Shown here: piece after piece, positions 26,233 through 35,601 of the stretch
How positions within the stretch are numbered: position 1 is the stretch's first letter
Layout of the letters: each line of letters begins with the position of its first letter
Notes under the pieces: model-generated
The model's input: only the letters and a program-made list of their open reading frames with translations
Database searches by the model: none
What the model was told of the DNA's origin: nothing
Translations under genes and position numbers: made by a program
Source of the DNA: Neobacillus driksii
GTDB taxonomy: Bacteria > Bacillota > Bacilli > Bacillales > Cytobacillaceae
Reading direction: 5' to 3'
DNA: 64,000 nucleotides
Assembly: GCF_013409995.1 (NCBI RefSeq)
Contig: NZ_JACCBX010000005.1
Coordinates: 124,001 to 188,000 of the forward strand

Positions 26233-28152
26233 CTAGTATTCCTCAAGCACCTTCACAAAACTGTGGAAGTTCTCGGTTTCTGTTAACTCATGCACAACAA
26301 GTGGTGAATCACTTATCGAAGCAATTTTCCCGATGATTTCACGGAGCTCAGCTTGATTTTCCTTTGTGAGCGCAAGCAGAAAGACAAGCGAAACTTTCTC
26401 CTCACCCCAAATCAATGGTTCCCGTAAAACTGCTGCCGCGATAGCAGGCTTCAAAATGTACGCTGGATCTCCATGTGGAATCGCAATCCCTCCACCAACT
26501 GCAGTCGCTGATTTCTGTTCGCGCTTTACCGAACTATAAATAAACTCTCTTTTTACGTAGCCTTCTTTATAAAGAGCCATGGCCAACATTTCAACAACCT
26601 CGTATCGGTGCTCTTTACTAAGATTAAAAAACACAAGTTCTTCATTTATATAAGGTAAGAATGGGCTAGTTGATTCATCAACTTGGATTTTCGCAACGAA
26701 CTGACTTAATTTCCTTTTATCTTCCTGACCAAAAAGTGGTGAAATCACAATGGTGTCTGTGCCTACCTTTTCAAGCGGGACGGTTGTGATAATAAAATCT
26801 ACTGAATTCTGTCTTAAAAACTCATTGACCTCCGCTTTTCCGACACAAGCGACTACTTCAATGTCTTGGTATTGCTGTTCAATTTTCGCCTCAAGTAAAT
26901 GGGACATGCCAATTCCCATATGACAAACAATTAGCGTTTTCTTTTTCTCTGTTTCACGTTTACCTTCAAGCCGTTCAATGGAGGCCTGAAAATGAAGGAG
27001 AATATACGCAGCCTCATCTTCCGGGATTTCAATATCAAAAGTTTTGCTGATTTCTTCTAATGACAAAATCACCATACTGAACATGTAAGGATACATATGC
27101 TTAATATTTGCAAGCAGAGGATTTGTAATCGGGAATTGATAGCGAATTCGACTAATTACCGAATGCATGTGAACAGCAAGGCCATTTCGTAAAATCAAAT
27201 CCTGTTCAAAAGGAAAGAGTGTCAGCTTTCCCATCCTCTCAATCAGCGAGTGAACGACTTGACTTGTTTCTTCATTGTATTGTAGTTCTTCCTGATCCGA
27301 ACCCTCCGCCATCCGTTTCGCGCTAATCAGATGCCACGTAAAGTACACCTTTTCCTCTTCTGGAAATTTCAACTGGTATGCCGCTTCTAGTTGATTGAAA
27401 AGCCATTCGGTATATTGATACTCTTTATGTGTATGAGTTACAGTTTTTTCATTCTGCTCAATAAAAACCGGCGACTTTTGCCTTATCCGTTTAACCATGA
27501 TTAATGCATGCACCAATAAACTTTCCACCGCTTCATCTGTGAACGTTACGGAAAAGGTGTGTTGCATGTCTATTAATGCTTTTCTCACCGCAGCGATCTC
27601 ATAGGGTAAAAATAAATCCAGCACGACATTGTTTGTGTTCGAAAAGGCTGGAATCAGTTCAGGTAAGTGTGCCAGAGCATTACGTTTTTTCAACTCTGAG
27701 CCTTGAACCATATTCCCAAGCCGCTGTTTTGAAATCAACTCAAGACCATAGCGCTGCAACCAATTGGTAATTGTTTCTATATCTCTTTTTATGGTCGGTT
27801 TCGGCACATAATAGCGGTCTGCCCAATACTGCAGGGTGAAAGGCTTATGACTTGTTAACAGCTGAAAAGCCATCTCGAACAAGCGCTCTTCCAGTGTCTT
27901 CGACTCATTCACTAACAGGCCGCGCATGATTTCCGATCGGTCATGTTCGTCAATTTCTATCCCGATACCAATTCCAGGCTTGCGATACAAGTGTGCACTT
28001 TCGTAATCCTGCAAAAACTCCTCAAGCCGGTCCAAATCATTCCGCACCGTCTTCTCCGCACAACACAGCTCCGCTGCCAAATCTTTTATTTGTAGGTCAT
28101 CTTCCTTATGAAGAAGTAACAACCTCAATAATTCCTTCTGTCTACTATTCAT
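26233..28152 (-). CDS. manR: PTS-controlled PRD transcriptional activator of manPA
   Basis: Activator of about 639 residues. Domains in order: N-terminal helix-turn-helix (LQIKDLAAELCCAEKTVRNDL, about residues 20-45), a second Mga/HTH region (YWADRYYVPKPTIKRDIE), two PTS regulation domains (about 190-400, with conserved histidines in VHSLIERMG, LAVHMHSVI and HFQASIERL), an EIIB-like domain (CHMGIGMSHLLEAKI, about 415) and a C-terminal EIIA-like domain with the histidine in IAIPHGDPAY. This is the layout of B. subtilis ManR. AGGTG precedes ATG 28152; the TTG at 28185 was not used. It should respond to mannose through the ManP phosphoryl state. Confidence 0.9.
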   Translation of the reverse strand: MNSRQKELLRLLLLHKEDDLQIKDLAAELCCAEKTVRNDLDRLEEFLQDYESAHLYRKPGIGIGIEIDEHDRSEIMRGLLVNESKTLEERLFEMAFQLLTSHKPFTLQYWADRYYVPKPTIKRDIETITNWLQRYGLELISKQRLGNMVQGSELKKRNALAHLPELIPAFSNTNNVVLDLFLPYEIAAVRKALIDMQHTFSVTFTDEAVESLLVHALIMVKRIRQKSPVFIEQNEKTVTHTHKEYQYTEWLFNQLEAAYQLKFPEEEKVYFTWHLISAKRMAEGSDQEELQYNEETSQVVHSLIERMGKLTLFPFEQDLILRNGLAVHMHSVISRIRYQFPITNPLLANIKHMYPYMFSMVILSLEEISKTFDIEIPEDEAAYILLHFQASIERLEGKRETEKKKTLIVCHMGIGMSHLLEAKIEQQYQDIEVVACVGKAEVNEFLRQNSVDFIITTVPLEKVGTDTIVISPLFGQEDKRKLSQFVAKIQVDESTSPFLPYINEELVFFNLSKEHRYEVVEMLAMALYKEGYVKREFIYSSVKREQKSATAVGGGIAIPHGDPAYILKPAIAAAVLREPLIWGEEKVSLVFLLALTKENQAELREIIGKIASISDSPLVVHELTETENFHSFVKVLEEY

Positions 28153-28417
28153 GTTTTGCACCTGCTCAAAATTCCAATATACCAAAGTGTATCGTGAATT
28201 TCAGGCCAAATCAAACTTGAGTGCCAGAATTAACATGCTGGTGGAAGTAGGATTTGCAAAACAAATTTAATTAGCGTACCATCGGGACGGCTCCTTCCGA
28301 ACGGAACCTCTCAATGATCACGATCGACTACATCTTTCGTGACCGCTATCATACCTTGGAATCCTTAATTACTTAGAATTCCTAAGAGACAAAAGCCACC
28401 AGAACCGTCCCCAATGT

Positions 28418-28942
28418 TCACTTTTGTTCTAAAACATGGATAAATTCCCTCATGTAATCAGGGAGGTCAGGGGGACGGCGGCTTGATACGAGGTGACCAT
28501 CTGTAACGACAGGTTCGTCATACCAAATTGCTCCTGCATTTTCCATGTCATCCCGTATTCCAGGTGTACTTGTTACTTTTTTTCCATCTAGAATCTTGGC
28601 AGAAATGAGCACCCAGCCTGCATGACATATTTGGCCAATTACCTTCTTACTTGCATTCATTTCTTGTATTAAGGATAGTACTTCTGGAAATCGACGGATT
28701 TTATCTGGAGCCCACCCTCCTGGCACTAATATTGCATCATACTGTTCAGCCTTAACATCGCCATACGCGTATTCCGATTGTGCAGGAACTCCGTATTTCC
28801 CAATATATTCTTTTCCGGCTTCTTCTCCAGCAAGATGGACGACTGCTCCCTCTTCTCGAAGTCTATAAATCGGATACCAAAGTTCCAAGTCTTCAAACTC
28901 ATGATGCACTAGGCTAATAATTTTCTTTCCTTGTAATCTCAT
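28418..28942 (-). CDS. DJ-1/PfpI-family protein
   Basis: 174 residues with the amidotransferase-like fold; cysteine elbow GQICHAGWVLIS near 105 and acidic residue in ILVPGGWAPDKIRR. It is not the YfkM type. A truncated copy of this gene occurs at 61342-61680 with the same neighbours downstream and upstream, so gene and flanks were duplicated together. GTG 28972 begins a longer frame, but AAGGG upstream of ATG 28942 fits better. It lies beyond the terminator of the aldolase gene, so it is probably transcribed separately or by read-through. The substrate is unknown. Confidence 0.8.
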   Translation of the reverse strand: MRLQGKKIISLVHHEFEDLELWYPIYRLREEGAVVHLAGEEAGKEYIGKYGVPAQSEYAYGDVKAEQYDAILVPGGWAPDKIRRFPEVLSLIQEMNASKKVIGQICHAGWVLISAKILDGKKVTSTPGIRDDMENAGAIWYDEPVVTDGHLVSSRRPPDLPDYMREFIHVLEQK

Positions 28943-28981
28943 ATCATCCCATTCCCTTCTGAATTTAATCACGACAGTGAA

Positions 28982-29028
28982 GAATCAAAAAAGAACCCAC
29001 TAGTAACCCATGTGGATTCTTTTTGATT
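28982..29028 (-). terminator. Rho-independent terminator of the PTS-aldolase operon
   Basis: AATCAAAAAGAATCCAC and its near-complement make a long stem around a TGGGTTACTAG-type loop, with TTTTTTGATT in the 3' arm on the minus strand. The same element is duplicated at 61726-61771. Confidence 0.75.
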
Positions 29029-29050
29029 TAACAAATGGTATTCAATCCTA

Positions 29051-29962
29051 TTAGTACATACCACCAACTGGAACTTGCTCTTCTTGTTTACGTGAAGCTT
29101 TTTCATATAGTTTTGCTTTTCCTACTGAATTAAAGAGGTGCATTTTTTGGTTAATTACCTTCCGTGCTTCCAAAATACATTCTGGATAGATAACATTTGG
29201 ATCCCAATATTCTGTTGTGCTCAGTATTTCACGAGCCTTCTTAAAGTAAGCATGTTTCATATCACTAGATATATTGATTTTACTTACTCCTAGTTTCACA
29301 GATTGTGCCACTTCACTATCCGGGTTTGAAGAACCTCCATGAAGTACCAATGGGATACTTACTAGCTGATTAATTTCAGCCAACAGATCCATTTGTAATT
29401 CTGGCTTGATATGCTTTGGATAAATCCCATGAGCTGTACCAATTGCAACCGCTAGTGTATCAACGCCTGTTCGCTCTATAAAATCTTTTGCTTCAGCCGG
29501 GTTTGTATAGGTTACTTGGGTAACTCCGCCTTCCACTGAATTCCCTGTACTTCCAATGGTACCTAACTCTCCTTCGATCGATACTCCTACCGCATGGGCG
29601 ATTTCAGTGGCCTTCTTCGTTAAGGCAACATTTTCTTCATATGGGAGCAGCGAACCGTCAATCATGACAGAGGTAAAACCGCATCGAATCGCTCTTAAGA
29701 TTTCTTCAATCGAACCGCCATGATCGAGATGAATAACAAATGGTACAGGACTTTCGTATACACGGTGCTTCACATAAGAGAAGAATTCGTCTGTTAAAAA
29801 CTCCAATTCAGATGGATGGATTGCAATAATTGCTGGTGATTCAGCATTCTCAGCCTCTTCCACAACGGCCCTTAAAAATGAACTATCCGCGACGTTAAAT
29901 GCCCCAACGGCAAATTGGTTTTCCTTGGCTACTTCCAATAATTGTTTCATCGTTACTAACAT
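29051..29962 (-). CDS. Class II fructose-bisphosphate/ketose-bisphosphate aldolase
   Basis: Zinc-dependent aldolase of about 303 residues, FbaA/GatY/IolJ family. Seen are the start LVTMKQLLEVAKENQFAVGA, the zinc and catalytic motif FVIHLDHGGSIEE near 80, GELGTIGSTGNSVEGG near 132, a histidine in IGTAHGIYPK near 176 and LVLHGGSSNPDSE near 206. Two ATGs follow AAGGAAAG; the second gives the usual family start. Last gene of the regulator-IIA-IIB-IIC-aldolase-aldolase operon. The pair of different aldolases with a fructose-family PTS suggests cleavage of a phosphorylated ketose such as a tagatose-, fructose- or sorbose-type bisphosphate; the substrate cannot be fixed. Confidence 0.87.
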   Translation of the reverse strand: MLVTMKQLLEVAKENQFAVGAFNVADSSFLRAVVEEAENAESPAIIAIHPSELEFLTDEFFSYVKHRVYESPVPFVIHLDHGGSIEEILRAIRCGFTSVMIDGSLLPYEENVALTKKATEIAHAVGVSIEGELGTIGSTGNSVEGGVTQVTYTNPAEAKDFIERTGVDTLAVAIGTAHGIYPKHIKPELQMDLLAEINQLVSIPLVLHGGSSNPDSEVAQSVKLGVSKINISSDMKHAYFKKAREILSTTEYWDPNVIYPECILEARKVINQKMHLFNSVGKAKLYEKASRKQEEQVPVGGMY

Positions 29963-29987
29963 CATCAACACTTCTTTCCTTGTTTTT

Positions 29988-30839
29988 TTATAAAGATTTA
30001 CCAGTAGATTTTGCAAGATTAATATAATACTTGACAGCTTCTTTACCAGCATCAATTGTGCTGTGGATTAAATCAAAGAGATTAATGGCGGGATTCTTAT
30101 CTAACTCATACCTAATTTGATCCACTTGCGCTTTCATAAAATCAGAACCAACATTAATTTTATTAATCCCTAATTCAATCGACGTTCTAATATTCTCCTC
30201 ACCGCAGCCGGATCCTCCGTGCAGCACGAGCGGAATATTGGTTTCCTTTTTTATTTTTTCCACAATATCAAAGTTAAATTTCGGAACAAAACCTTCTGGA
30301 TAATTGCCGTGGCTAGATCCGAATGAAATCGCTAAAGCATCTATACCTGTTTTTTTAACAAATTCAATCGCAAGTTCAGGGTCAGTGTGCATACTATCGC
30401 CTGTCATGATATCACTAGCTGATCCAATATTCCCTACCTCTGCCTCTACACTTGCGTTGTAGGTTTGAGCAAACTCAACCATATCGCGCGTAATTTCAAT
30501 ATTTTGATCAAATGGGTAAGCAGATGCATCCATCATGACACTCGAGAAACCATCTTGTAAGCACCTTTTAACAAAACCAATATCCTGGCCATGGTCAAGA
30601 TTAATCGCTACTTCCACACTTGCTTCATTGGCCATCTGAATAATAGGCTTGGTTAATAAATGGCTTCCTAAGTGATCCTTTAGATGGTCTTGCAGCAGGC
30701 TGATAATAACAGGTGCCCGCAACTCTTGTGCCCCTTGAATAACTGCCTTAGCGGTCTCAAGGTTAAAACAGTTAAAGGCCATTACCGCATATTTCCCTTC
30801 ATTTGCTCGTCCCAATATTCCTTTCATCGAAACGTACAT
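29988..30839 (-). CDS. Second class II aldolase
   Basis: 283-residue class II aldolase, a diverged paralogue of the neighbour 25 bases downstream. Motifs are YVSMKGILGRANEGKYAVMA, the zinc motif AINLDHGQDIGF near 80, VEAEVGNIGSASD near 130, a histidine in FGSSHGNYPE near 175 and LVLHGGSGCGEEN near 205. The FNCFN sequence and HGQ in place of HGG mark a different subgroup from the first aldolase. Ribosome site GGAGGGGG lies six bases before ATG 30839. The two may be isozymes, or subunits acting on different sugars or different isomers. Confidence 0.85.
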   Translation of the reverse strand: MYVSMKGILGRANEGKYAVMAFNCFNLETAKAVIQGAQELRAPVIISLLQDHLKDHLGSHLLTKPIIQMANEASVEVAINLDHGQDIGFVKRCLQDGFSSVMMDASAYPFDQNIEITRDMVEFAQTYNASVEAEVGNIGSASDIMTGDSMHTDPELAIEFVKKTGIDALAISFGSSHGNYPEGFVPKFNFDIVEKIKKETNIPLVLHGGSGCGEENIRTSIELGINKINVGSDFMKAQVDQIRYELDKNPAINLFDLIHSTIDAGKEAVKYYINLAKSTGKSL

Positions 30840-30866
30840 GTTGCACCCCCTCCAGAAAGCATTTGA

Positions 30867-31955
30867 TTATGAAATCTTTATACCAGATAAGTCCATTTCT
30901 TCTTCTTCCTCATCCAGTGAAAAATCTTGATTTTCAACCGGCTCTTTTTTCCATAAAAATAGCATGACTCCTGTAACAGTAGATCCAATCAATAAAGCTA
31001 AAGTGAATAACAATGGATGAGTCATTGCCGGGACGATAAACATTCCGCCTGATGGAACTGGTGAACCTACATTCCACATCATCGATAAGCCTCCGCCTAC
31101 AGCAGCACCTAATGTACAGGAGGTTACGACACGAAGTAGATCAACCGCTGCAATCGGGATAACACCTTCTGTAATCATGCAGACACCCATTGGAAAGGCA
31201 ATTTTAATATTATCTTCTTCTTTTTTCGTATATCGCTTCTTTCTAAGGGCTTTTGCCAGAATCCATGAGATAGTGACTCCAAACGGAGGAACCATTGAAG
31301 CTAAGATCTTAACAGCTTCCGGTTCATAAATCCCTTCCAGTAATAGACCATCTGCAAATAAGGAAGCTACTTTGTTAACAGGTCCACCGAAATCAAAAGC
31401 TGCCATTCCACCTAGGATTGCACCAAAGACGAATTTCATTGATCCTTGCATGTTTGTTAGGAAAGAGGTTAAACCATCAGTCGCCCATACAATCGGAAGA
31501 CCTAGGACGAAAAACATTAACAACCCTACTACCACACTAGAAATTAACGGAATGATCATCATCGGCATTAAACCTTCTGCCCACTTTGGAACCTTTAGAT
31601 GATTTTTAAGGAAGAGAACAAAGAATCCTACGATAAAACCGCCTAACATTCCACCTAAAAACCCTGCACCGATCGCATTTGCTATTAAACCCATTAATAG
31701 ACCTGGCGCAATCCCTGGACGATCGGCAATGGAGTAAGCGATGGCTGCGGAAATAACCGGCGCCAGTAATCCCATACCCAGGACACCCAGCGAAACGAGT
31801 GCGGACGGTATAGAGAAGCTTTCTTTATAATTTTCAATCACTGTACCGCCTGTTAGATTTCCAATAGCAATCAACAGACCTGATGCAACAACGAGAGGTA
31901 ACATATACGAAATGGCAGTTAATGCATGCTTTTTAATTTGCAGCTTCTTCAACAT
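30867..31955 (-). CDS. PTS fructose-family EIIC component
   Basis: Membrane channel of 362 residues with about ten spans of the fructose/mannitol-like IIC type. Family motifs are YSIADRPGIAPGLLMG, FGGPVNKVASLFADG and ITEGVIPIAAVDLLRV. It is one of three separate polypeptides (IIA, IIB, IIC) encoded in order, unlike the fused ManP and MngA in this window. It starts after AAGGAGGAG at ATG 31955, 15 bases after IIB. Sugar specificity is not readable. Confidence 0.9.
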   Translation of the reverse strand: MLKKLQIKKHALTAISYMLPLVVASGLLIAIGNLTGGTVIENYKESFSIPSALVSLGVLGMGLLAPVISAAIAYSIADRPGIAPGLLMGLIANAIGAGFLGGMLGGFIVGFFVLFLKNHLKVPKWAEGLMPMMIIPLISSVVVGLLMFFVLGLPIVWATDGLTSFLTNMQGSMKFVFGAILGGMAAFDFGGPVNKVASLFADGLLLEGIYEPEAVKILASMVPPFGVTISWILAKALRKKRYTKKEEDNIKIAFPMGVCMITEGVIPIAAVDLLRVVTSCTLGAAVGGGLSMMWNVGSPVPSGGMFIVPAMTHPLLFTLALLIGSTVTGVMLFLWKKEPVENQDFSLDEEEEEMDLSGIKIS

Positions 31956-31970
31956 ACGAGCTCCTCCTTA

Positions 31971-32288
31971 TCATTTGCTAGCGCTTAATTCCATTTCGAT
32001 TTTTTTATATAATTGCTTCGGTGCCTTAATAGCAATGTGTGTCGGGATTTCGATAATTCTTTTTCCTTTAAAACGCTCCTTTCCGCTTACCTTAATATCA
32101 GCAGCTATAATGACTAAATCAGCAGCCTCAATTTCTTGCTTTGTTAGTTCATTCTCGATTCCAATGGTTCCTTGAGTTTCAATCCGGACGTTATGGCCAA
32201 GTTCTTGACCTGTCTTGATTAATTTCTCCTTTGCAATATACGTATGTGCAATGCCTGCCGTACAAGCTGAAATTCCTACAATATTCAT
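31971..32288 (-). CDS. PTS fructose-family EIIB component
   Basis: 105-residue cytoplasmic IIB that passes phosphate from IIA to the sugar in IIC. The phosphocysteine is residue 9 in ISACTAGIAHTYIAKEKL, the same signature as the IIB domains of ManP and MngA. It ends with a lysine-rich helix. It starts after GGGGGAT at ATG 32288. A stand-alone IIB of this length is normal for split systems such as the FrwB or FryB type. Confidence 0.9.
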   Translation of the reverse strand: MNIVGISACTAGIAHTYIAKEKLIKTGQELGHNVRIETQGTIGIENELTKQEIEAADLVIIAADIKVSGKERFKGKRIIEIPTHIAIKAPKQLYKKIEMELSASK

Positions 32289-32300
32289 AACGATATCCCC

Positions 32301-32798
32301 CTACTCATTATTTTTGGACAATAGATTAATGACCTCTAGCTTTGTTTCTACTTCCTGAAGGCTCTGAAGAACTTCATCATCTGCTAATAAAGTAGCCACT
32401 TTTTGTAATAATTTAATATGGACCGTAGTGGCATCGGAAGTTTTCACTGCAAATAAGAGAATAATATTGATTGGATTGTCATCCAACGATTCCCACTCCA
32501 CTGGCTGTTTCGTTCGGCCAATAGCCAACGTCGTTTTGATAACGCTTTCAGATTTTCCATGTGGAATGGCTATTCCCTTTTCAAGCCCTGTCACCCCCTC
32601 TTGCTCACGATATAACACATCCTTAATGAAACCTTCTTCACTATCAATACAATGATTGACATACAGTAAATGTGTTAATTCCTCAATGACTTCCATTTTC
32701 GTCGTTGCCTTCAGGTTTAAATCTATTAATTCCTCTGTGATGACTTTCGTAATATCAATTTCTTCCAACTTCATTTCCAATCTCAAGTCCCCTTTCAT
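32301..32798 (-). CDS. PTS fructose-family EIIA component
   Basis: Cytoplasmic IIA of up to 165 residues. The phosphohistidine is residue 80 in GLEKGIAIPHGKSESV, followed by the usual ILLFAVKTSDATTVHIKLLQ. The ATG at 32798 overlaps the stop of the upstream regulator as ATGA, which suggests coupling. However AGGGG lies eight bases before a TTG at 32780, and that could be the true start (158 codons remaining). I keep the ATG and note the alternative. It should receive phosphate from HPr and may also phosphorylate the PRDs of the regulator upstream. Confidence 0.88.
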   Translation of the reverse strand: MKGDLRLEMKLEEIDITKVITEELIDLNLKATTKMEVIEELTHLLYVNHCIDSEEGFIKDVLYREQEGVTGLEKGIAIPHGKSESVIKTTLAIGRTKQPVEWESLDDNPINIILLFAVKTSDATTVHIKLLQKVATLLADDEVLQSLQEVETKLEVINLLSKNNE

Positions 32799-34300
32799 AT
32801 TGCTTTTTGCTTCTTATAGTAGCGACCAATAAACTGATCAATTTTCATTTTATCTTCATCGTTTAAAATCGGGCTAACCAAAATAGTAGGCTTATCGATG
32901 ATGCTATGGGTTTTCACCGTGGAAATCACCAGTTCCACATCTTCATAATCGCTTTTTTGGAGTCGGTGCTGGGCAACAATTCTTTTGATTTCAATGTTCG
33001 GAAATGTTTTCTTTATCTTTTCACTCAACAAATGGGAAGTTCCAATTCCACTCGTACATTCTATTAATATAGGAATCTTTTTTGATAGCCGCTCTTCAAT
33101 TGAAATTTGAAAGTACAGCGTGACAAATCCTATTTCTTCATCTGATAAACTTTTCACAAACTTCCCGTTTTTATTTACCTGATTGATACATTGTTTAACC
33201 ATTTGAAAAGCATCGCGAAAATTCGATTTAATAGACTCTAAAATGGGATTCACAATATAAATATCGTGGTTCAAGCGGTACACCATGCTGTGAAGATGAC
33301 AGGTTAACTGATCCTGTAATAATTCCTCATCTTCCAGGTTATGGCCTATTTTTTCAGATACTTTTCTTACCAGCTGTTTGGAAAGCAGCTTCACTTTCTC
33401 GTTCATGATTTCTTCTGTATCTTGATTCAGCAGAAATCTAGAAGTCAGTTTATACGCTTTCAAAATATAGTAAAGCTTATGAACCTCAAACTCTTCCATT
33501 TTAAATGAATAAAATAACTCCACTTTCCTGACCAATTCAACAGTAATATGGTAGGCGTTCGATTGTTTATCCAAAGCTTCAAATGACTCTTCCCTGTATG
33601 GATATTGTGAATAATTAACGTGTTTCTCGATAATGGAAAGAAGGCTGCAAAATAAAGTTAAATAAAATGGCTGATCTAAAAGGATTTCTTGTTCCTCCTG
33701 AATTTCATGAAGAAACTTTTTGATCTCATATAGCCTATTGTAATGGTTTCTTACCTCTTCGATAAATGTTGGGATGTGATATTGGCTAAACGGATCGCCT
33801 GATTGTTTTAAAAAACTTTCTATCATTACGGACATTAATCGATTGATTGAAAGCTGATGCCCCTCAATAAAAGACCCGTCATTTCCTTTTAATAATTGAA
33901 GGTTATAAGGCCCAATATTTTCCTCTATAAATTTGAAATCGTTAATGATAGAGCTTTGGCTTACAAAATATCTCTCTGATAACTTCTGGATGGAAGTTTT
34001 CATTGGAGCTATCGAAAGAAGATAGAGTAATAAATTGATCCGCCGTTCTTTAGAACTGTTGAAGATAACCTGCACGTCTTTCTCAACGTTGTCATTTGGT
34101 GTAAGTAAGTATCCGAGGTTTTCTTTCTTGCTGAGGGAATAGTTCTTCATTAGATGGTCTGATATTTTTTGGATATCCCGATAAATTGTTTTCGTCGAAA
34201 CAGACAATTGAGCAGACAAATCGTTAGCCGTAACATAATCATTTTTATCTTTCAAGATTTTAAGAATCTTATGCTGGCGTTCATTTAACTCATATGCCAT
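32795..34300 (-). CDS. PRD-containing transcriptional regulator of the split PTS operon
   Basis: 501-residue BglG/MtlR-type regulator. N-terminal HTH (YVTANDLSAQLSVSTKTIYRDI, about 18-40), a second HTH region (LSERYFVSQSSIINDFKFI, about 105-125), two PRDs (about 175-400, histidines in HKLYYILKAY and LHSMVYRLNHD) and a C-terminal EIIB-like domain with the cysteine in ECTSGIGTSHLLSEKIK near 415. Unlike ManR it ends after the EIIB domain and has no EIIA domain; the EIIA gene follows with an ATGA overlap, so function may be split over two proteins. It probably activates its own operon. ATG 34300 follows GAGGTG. Confidence 0.87.
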   Translation of the reverse strand: MAYELNERQHKILKILKDKNDYVTANDLSAQLSVSTKTIYRDIQKISDHLMKNYSLSKKENLGYLLTPNDNVEKDVQVIFNSSKERRINLLLYLLSIAPMKTSIQKLSERYFVSQSSIINDFKFIEENIGPYNLQLLKGNDGSFIEGHQLSINRLMSVMIESFLKQSGDPFSQYHIPTFIEEVRNHYNRLYEIKKFLHEIQEEQEILLDQPFYLTLFCSLLSIIEKHVNYSQYPYREESFEALDKQSNAYHITVELVRKVELFYSFKMEEFEVHKLYYILKAYKLTSRFLLNQDTEEIMNEKVKLLSKQLVRKVSEKIGHNLEDEELLQDQLTCHLHSMVYRLNHDIYIVNPILESIKSNFRDAFQMVKQCINQVNKNGKFVKSLSDEEIGFVTLYFQISIEERLSKKIPILIECTSGIGTSHLLSEKIKKTFPNIEIKRIVAQHRLQKSDYEDVELVISTVKTHSIIDKPTILVSPILNDEDKMKIDQFIGRYYKKQKAI

Positions 34301-34410
34301 TCAACTTATCACCTCTTTTCTATGTCTTTATGATACGGGAGTGAAAACGTATACACAATTACAATTTTCTGAATTTTTTTATGTCCCTATTAAAGTGCAC
34401 GGGCAAAAAA

Positions 34411-34449
34411 AAACGTAAAAGAACTTGATAAAAGTCCATTTACGCTTTC
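34411..34449 (-). terminator. Relic terminator of a lost gmuF gene, still usable for gmuE
   Basis: CGTAAA and TTTACG with inner pairing and a T-rich 3' side. It belongs to the same family as 52865-52908, 61302-61343 and 61955-61997. One arm has changed (ACGTAAA against GCGTAAA), so the stem is shorter here. Confidence 0.55.
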
Positions 34450-34452
34450 TTT

Positions 34453-34556
34453 TATTTATGGGAGACAATGTATTGGCAATTTCCTTAAATACTGAATTCT
34501 CCTAAATCAACAGGATAATGAGATGCGTTCCTTTGTTTAGGGTGTAACCTTCCCCT
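34453..34556 (-). pseudogene. 3' remnant of a gmuF-type mannose-6-phosphate isomerase
   Basis: These about 104 bases match the last 100 bases of the intact isomerase at 62001-62945 at most positions (GGGAGACAAT, TTGGCAAT, TACTGAATTCTCCTAAA, CGTTCCTTTGTTTAGGGTGT). The match ends abruptly at the stop of the gmuE-like gene. All upstream isomerase sequence has been deleted. This shows that a gmuF gene once followed gmuE here, the order of the B. subtilis gmu operon. Confidence 0.8.
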
Positions 34557-35420
34557 TTATCTCTCTTCTATCGCTTGTTGAGCTAGCAATAAGGCTCCTA
34601 TGATTCCAGCATTGTCTCCAAGTCCTGGACGGACAATGTATTCAGACAGTTCAGGTAAAGAGACGTAATCGTTCAATAGATTCTTCAAATGTTTATAGAT
34701 TGATGGAAAAACCTGCTCTTGATGCATGACTCCACCGCCGAGAATAATTTTCTTTGGTGAAAGAATCAGCACATATTGCATTAAAGCTTCAGCAATATAA
34801 TAGCCTTCCATTTCCCAAACTTCGGACCGCTCTACAAGGTTTACCCCTTTATCTCCCCAGCGCTCTTCAATGGCTGGTCCCGCCGCAAGTCCCTCTAAGC
34901 AATCATGATGATAAGAGCACTTTCCTTGATACGTATCTTCTGGGTGCCTTCTAACAAGAATATGCCCCATTTCCGGATGCGAAAATCCTTGTAGGAGTTT
35001 ACCATGTACCACAGCGCCTGCTCCTATCCCTGTCCCGACTGTTATATAGAGGCAGCTATCCAGCCCTTTGGCTGCTCCGTACGTTGCCTCACCTAATGCT
35101 GCCCCATTCACATCTGTATTAAACCCGATAGGCACACCAAAGGTTTCTTTTAAGGTTCGTACAATCGGATAATTCCGCCAGCCAAGTTTTGGTGTAGACG
35201 TTATATATCCATATGTAGGACTATCCCTGTTCACATCAATCGGTCCGAAAGATCCTACTCCCATCCCCTTAATAGGATATTGTTTAAAGAAATCAATAAC
35301 CTGGACGATGGTTTCCTCAGGGATTGTGGTTGGTATCTGAATACGTTCAATGATTTTCCCTGTAGCATCGCCGACAGCACAAACAAACTTCGTACCACCC
35401 GCTTCAATTGCACCCAACAT
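34557..35420 (-). CDS. gmuE: ROK-family fructokinase, GmuE type
   Basis: Cytoplasmic kinase of 287 residues expected to phosphorylate fructose (or a related hexose) at O6. Visible are the phosphate-1 motif LGAIEAGGTKFVCAV, the catalytic aspartate in IGFNTDVNGAALGEA near 100, ITVGTGIGAG near 128 and the zinc motif GHILVRRHPEDTYQGKCSYHHD..CLEG around 150-175. The sequence follows B. subtilis GmuE closely. GGAGGA stands seven bases before ATG 35420, so the ATG six bases earlier is not used. It is preceded by two LacI-type operators. Its former partner gmuF survives only as a 3' stub. Confidence 0.88.
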   Translation of the reverse strand: MLGAIEAGGTKFVCAVGDATGKIIERIQIPTTIPEETIVQVIDFFKQYPIKGMGVGSFGPIDVNRDSPTYGYITSTPKLGWRNYPIVRTLKETFGVPIGFNTDVNGAALGEATYGAAKGLDSCLYITVGTGIGAGAVVHGKLLQGFSHPEMGHILVRRHPEDTYQGKCSYHHDCLEGLAAGPAIEERWGDKGVNLVERSEVWEMEGYYIAEALMQYVLILSPKKIILGGGVMHQEQVFPSIYKHLKNLLNDYVSLPELSEYIVRPGLGDNAGIIGALLLAQQAIEER

Positions 35421-35570
35421 ATACATTCCTCCATTTTGTTTGAGATTACACCCATTATACTAAAGATACAGATTATGGAGGGTGGCTATATAACGGAAAT
35501 TCAAATATTTACAAATTTTTCACTCTTTTTCCGCTAGAAAGCCCATGTTCATGGGAAGTACAGCATTTTT

Positions 35571-35586
35571 AATCAAACGTTTGATT
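35571..35586. promoter_or_regulatory. LacI-family operator, perfect palindrome (gmuE, distal/proximal pair)
   Basis: AATCAAACGTTTGATT is a perfect 16-base palindrome with the central CG typical of LacI-family sites. It is 31 bases from a second copy at 35602. Confidence 0.75.
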
Positions 35587-35601
35587 AGCTATAAATTAAC
35601 T

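Noticed and set aside
29051..30839. Either tandem aldolase as the missing IolJ
   Set aside because: Both sit in an operon with a fructose-family PTS and its regulator, 12 kb from iol, and neither is closer to IolJ than to other class II aldolases by eye.
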